A stretch of 64,000 nucleotides of DNA, taken from NCBI RefSeq assembly GCF_029407905.1, contig NC_073641.1, positions 15,607,001-15,671,000 on the forward strand, read 5' to 3'. The notes under the pieces are model-generated. The model did no database searches. It had not been told where the DNA came from and worked only from the letters and a program-made list of their open reading frames with translations. The DNA is from Bubalus kerabau. Its lineage: Eukaryota > Chordata > Mammalia > Artiodactyla > Bovidae. The position numbers and the translations under genes are program-made. Every line of letters begins with the position of its first letter. Within the stretch, counting starts at the first letter, position 1. Positions 54,801 through 60,800 of the stretch are shown here, piece by piece.

Positions 54801-57800
54801 ACAAAATACTCACTTCACAGATAAGAAAACTGAGGTTAAATGACTTCCTCAATATCCCACAGCTGATTAGCTGTTAAAGTGGGGATAGAAATAAATTCTT
54901 CTGTATTTGCAATGTCTTTCCCTTTCTTCTGCTTCTCATTTTGGTTTCTTTTTTCAATCACTTTTACTTGCTGTATTGGAGAAGCAATGGAAACAGTGAG
55001 AGACTTTATTTATATGGGCTCCAAAATCACTGCAGATCATGACTGCAGCCATGAAATTAAAGGACGCTTGCTCCTTGGAAGGGAAGCTATGACCAACCTA
55101 GACAGCATATTAAAAAGCAGAGACTAATGTCTCTTTTGCCAACAAAGATCTGTATGTCAAAAGTCAAAGCTGTGGTTTTTCCAGTAGTCATGTATGGATG
55201 TGAAAGTTGGACCATAAAGAAAACTGAATGCCAAAGAATTGATGCTTTTGAACTGTGGTGTTGGAAAAGACTCTTGAGAGTCCCTTGGACTGCAAGGAGC
55301 TCCAACCAGTCCATCCTAAAGGAAATCAGTCCTAAATATTCATTGGAAGGACTGATGCTGAAGCTGAAGCTCCAGTTCTTTGGCTACCTGATGCAAAGAA
55401 CTGACTCATTGGAAAAGACCCTGATGCTGGGAAAGATTGAAGGCAGGAGGAGAAGGAGACAACAGAGATGGTTGGATGGCATCACAGACTGATGGACATG
55501 AGTTTGAGCAAGCTCCGGAAGTTGGTGACGGACAGGGAAGCCTGGCATATTGCAGTCCATGGGTTGCAAAGAGGTAGCTCGGGCAGGATGGAGCCACTGA
55601 ACTGAACTGAACTGATACTTCCTGTCAGGTTTTTGTGCTACTGTGGGGAGGAGGGCGTTCTCAGGCAGCTGCCTGCACTCTGGGCAGGAGGGCTGCAGAA
55701 AGGCCTGCTTGCGGACTCCTATACGCTGTCTCAAGAGTCTGCTTTTGTGTAGGCCACAGGCAGAGCGAGAAACCGCACTACATGAGGACACATTTAGGCT
55801 GGGACTGTTCTATTCAACATCATTTACGGAGCTCCAGTTAAGGTCAGGCACTAGGGAAACAAGACAGACTATCTCCTTGAAGCGCTTTAAGTCCCACTGA
55901 GGAAGAAAAGATACATTAGCAAACAATGTTAATCTGCAATGAGTGAAAAGAGAGGGGAGTACTTGGGAAGCACAAGAGGACATTGGGCTGATGCGGAAAC
56001 GAAGGCAAGGAAGTTGATGCTTGATGTTGGATCTATTGACTTTTAAGAGTCTGACAAAGGTACAAGTTTCGATAGTATTATGACCAATGACTAGACTTGT
56101 ACATTTCAAAATCAAGAAGGCATGGTAAGCAGAGGGAATTACCATTGCCATGTTGAATTTTGGGCTGAGTTTTCCCTCTTTAGTATGTGAGCTCTTTTAT
56201 TTATTTATTTTTTAAATCATGGTTTTAAGATACTGGTTCTTGTATTTTAATTTGGAACCAAGTTTCCACAGCTGGTAGATCACATAATGCTTAAAAACAT
56301 ATACTTAACCCCGTGACCTATTCATTTACACTCTAACATTAAAACTTTCCTGTTGAAATCATTGTCTAAAATCAACTGGCAAGATCAAGCCCACAGCTCT
56401 GAAAAAAATATAAATACTATTACAATAGATAATTGCATTTCTCAACTTAGCTTGCATAATTCACTTAATTTCACTAAAGATTTCTTTTCTTGTACTTCTT
56501 ACTCAGCAGGCCACTATAATAAAATGTTATACGCCTAGAGACAGTGCACATTTTTCTCACCAATGTGGCTTTTTTGATCTCTGCAGGCTTCTTAGCCAAT
56601 GATTGCCAAGCCTTTGTCAGGACAGGGAAACACTAAGGCTTGAGGCTTTTGATATTTGGACATTTTGTAGCTAAAGGGATGTGTTCATTTTTTTTTCTTC
56701 TGATCTATATAAGGATACATTAAATGTTATATTTCAATATAGTATCTGAAATTTACAAATGCTTATAAATACATATATATATTATGCTGCTGCTGCTAAG
56801 TCACTTCAGTCCTGTCTGACTCTGTGCGACCCCATAGACGGCAGCCCACCAGGCTCCCCTGTCCCTGGGATTCTCCAGGCAAGAACACTGGAGTGGGCTG
56901 CCATTTCCTTCTCCAATGCATGAAAGTGAAAAGTGAAAGTGAAGTTGCTCAGTCGTGTCCGACCCTCAGTGACCCGATGGACTGCAGCCTTCCAGGCTCC
57001 TCCGTCCATGGGATTTTCCAGGCAAGAGTACTGGAGTGGGTTGCCATTGCCTTCTCCGATATATATTTTGAAAACAAATTAAATCCATCCTTAAACTTAT
57101 GAAACAGAATATTAAAACACTGTTGCCTTTATCTATGTAATAGGTAACCACTCCCTTGAATTTTGTGTTAAATATTTTCTTCTAGTTTTACCACTTACAT
57201 TTACATTGTTTGGATCTGCCCCACTGGCTCAGCAGTAAAGAATCTTCCTGCAATGCTGGAGACTTGGGTTTGATTCCTGGGTCAGGAAGATCCCCTTGAG
57301 AAGGAAATGGCAACCCACTCCAGTGTTCTTGCCTGGGAAATCCCATGGATAGAGGAGCCTGGCAGGCTACAGTCCATGGGGTCACAAAAGTGTCGGACAT
57401 GACTTAGGGACTACACACTAAAATCCCACTAAATACATTGTTTACTTTTGCTCCTTTTGGCCTTTTAAAATGATATCTTGTTTTATGCAGTGTTATGTAG
57501 TTTCTTTTTTTCATTTGTTGTTACTAAGATTTTCCTCTGCCTAAAGGCAGAGGAACCAGAGATCAAATTGCCAACATCTGCTGGATCATCAAAAAAGCAA
57601 GAGTTCCAGAAAAACATCTATTTCTGCTTTATTGACTATGCCAAAGTCTTTGACTGTGTGGACCACAGCAAACTCTGGAAAATTTTTAAAGAGATGGGAA
57701 TACCAGACCACCTGACCGGCCTCCTGAGGAATCTGTATGCAGGTCAGGAAGCAACAGTTAGAACTGGACATGGAACAACAGACTGGTTCCAAAAAGGAAA

Positions 57801-60800
57801 AGGACTACGTCAAGGCTGTATATTGTCACCCAGCTTATTTAACTTATATGCAGAGTACATCATGAGAAACTCTGGGCTACTTGAAGCACAAGCTGGAATC
57901 AAGACTGCTGGGAGAAATATCAATAACCTCAGATATGCAGATGACACCTCCCTTATGGCTGAAAATAAAAAACTAAAGAGCCTCTTGATGAAAGTGAAAG
58001 AGGAGAGTGAAAAAGTTGGCTTAAAACTCAACATTCAGAAAACTAAGATCATGGCATCCGGTCCCATCACTTCATGGGAAATAAATGGGGAAACAGTGGC
58101 AGACTTTATTTTCTTGGGCTCCAAAATCACTGCAGATGGTGACTGCAGCCATGAAATTAAAAGACACTTGGTTCTTGGAAGAAAAGTTATAACTAAACTA
58201 GGCAGTATATTGAAAAGCAGAGCCATTACTTTGTCAGCAAAGGTTCGTCTAGTCAAGGCTATGGTTTTTCCAGTAGTCATGTATGGATGTGAGAGTTGGA
58301 CTATAAAGAAAGCTGAGCACTGAAGAACTGATGCTTTTGAACTGTGGTGTTGTAGAAGACTCTTGAGAGTCCTTTGGACTGCAAGGAGATCCAACCAGTC
58401 CATCCTAAAGGAAATCAGTCCTGAATATTCATTGGAAGGACTGATGGTGAAGCTGAAACTCCAATACTTTGGCCACCTGATTTGAAGAACTGATCCATTT
58501 GAAAAGACCCTGATGTTGGGAAAGATTGAAAGCGGGAGGAGAAGGGGATGACAGAGGATGAGATGGTTGGATGCCATCACTGACTTGATGGACATGAGTT
58601 TGAGTAAACTCCAGGAGTTGGTGATGGACAGGAAGACCTGATGTGCTGCAGTCCATGAGGTCACAAAGAGTCAGACACGACTGAGCGACTGAACTGAACT
58701 GAACTGAAGATTTAGTCATGCTGTTGCATGTTGCTGTAGTTTATTTTCTTCACTACTACAAAACATTCTATTGTAAATATATTACAGTGTATTGACCCAT
58801 TTTCCTTTTGATGGAAATCTGAGTTGTTTCAGTGTTTTGCTATTATAGATAATGTTATGAATACATGTTCAATTTCACCTGTGGACAAATGCAAACATAT
58901 TTTTAGGTAAATGCTGAAGTGGGGGTGGGGTGGGTGTGCTACATTTAAAGAATATAAGATCCAACTTCATAGGATTAGATTTTTTTCTGAATTAGTTATT
59001 ACTATTATTTTAAAAATCAATTTACACATGTATTAGCAGTGCACGAATATTCCCATTGATTCCTATCTGCAGAGATACTTGGCACTGTCAGACTTTCATT
59101 TTTGTCAATCAGTCAGTGAAGAATCTTACTGCAGTCTTTATTTGAACTTCCCTGACTTAATTAGGTTAAACATCTTTTTCATGTTTAATTGCCATTTGTG
59201 TTTTATCTGAACTACCATTCATGTCATCTGCTCATTTTTCTATTGTGATGCTTGTCTTTTTAAGTGATTAAAGTATTACTTTATATATCCTAGGTACTAA
59301 TGCTTTGCTAGTTTCATGTTTTGCAAATTTCTTTTTTTAGTATTTGAGTTTTTTTTTTTTTTTTTGTATTAGTGTCTTTTCCCTTATTAATAGAAGTTCT
59401 TTATTTTAATGTAGTCATGTTTATCAGACTTATAGTTAGCACTTTTGGTGTCTTTTTTTAAGAAATACTTCCTGGCTCAGATGTCATGAAGGTTTATTTC
59501 TATATAAACTGCCAGAAGGTTTAAAGTTTAGCTTTTTAAGACTTTAATCCATTAGAGATTGTTTTTCATTTGGTTGTGAGGAAGCAATACAATATTTTTT
59601 GCCCCACATGGACAGCCCATGTCCTTGCATCAATTACTGAAGGCTTGTTTTTTTAATTTGTCACCATTTCTCACTTCAGTTTGAGGAACATTTACTAAAT
59701 ATTTACTGTACTTTGTACCAGGCACTCTGCCAAAGATGCAAAATAAAATTAAATGTGACACCTTTTTACCTTGAGGGCTTTAACATAAAGTCTACATGAC
59801 TTCTGGCAAGTATTTACCAACCACTTCCATGACTTGGAGAAGGAATGGCAACCCACGCCAGTATTCTTGCCTGGGAAATCCCATGGAAGAGGAGTCTGGT
59901 GGGTTACAGTCCATGGGATCGCCGAGTCGGACATGACTGAAAGACTAACACTTTCACTTTTTTCCCATGACTCTTGGAAAGTTAGGGCTTCCCTAGTGGC
60001 TCAGGCAGTAAAGTGTCTGTCTGCAATGCAGGAGACCCAGGTTCGATCCCTGGGTTGGGAAGATCCCCTGGAGAAAGAAATGGCAGCCCACTCCAGTATT
60101 CTTGCCTAGAAAATCCCATGGACCACGGAGCCTGATAGGTTACCGTCCATGGGGTCGCAAAGAGTTGGACACAACTGAGCGACTTCACTTTCACTTGGAA
60201 AGTTACCATTTCTGAGCCTTAGTTTCTCTACATATAAAAAGGGATACTTCACAAGATTGGTATGAGAGTTAAACTAGATAACTATATTGCTGTATAACTG
60301 TAAAGCAGCATTACTAGCATTGCCTGGGAAGGAAGTAGAAAGACTACAGCACGCTGGTTAGTCTCATGCCCTACTATGATTTCATCCATCCATTTAGTCA
60401 ACAACTTGCTTATTTTAAAGGTTGTGAAACAAGACTGTGAATCAGATGATACTCCCTAGACTGTAATGTGGTGTCCCTTGAATCTGGGAGATTGTCGTGA
60501 CTAGTCAGTCAACATGGTGTTGCAGAAGTGATGCTATGTGACTTCTGAGACAGGTCATAAAATGCAATGCAGCTTCTGTGTAGAACATGCTGTAACATCC
60601 GCGTTGAAGCCCTCAGTCTCCAGGAAAAGAAGTCCTACTGCCTGATGCTGCCATGCTGGGAGGAAGTCCAAATTAGTCCACAGAGAAACGCTACATGGAA
60701 GTGCCCTGTGGGGACACGAAAATAGAGATATCTGGCTGGTCTACCTGCTCCAGTCACCACGGCCTGAAATCACACGCAAGACTCCAAGCCAGAGCTGCTC

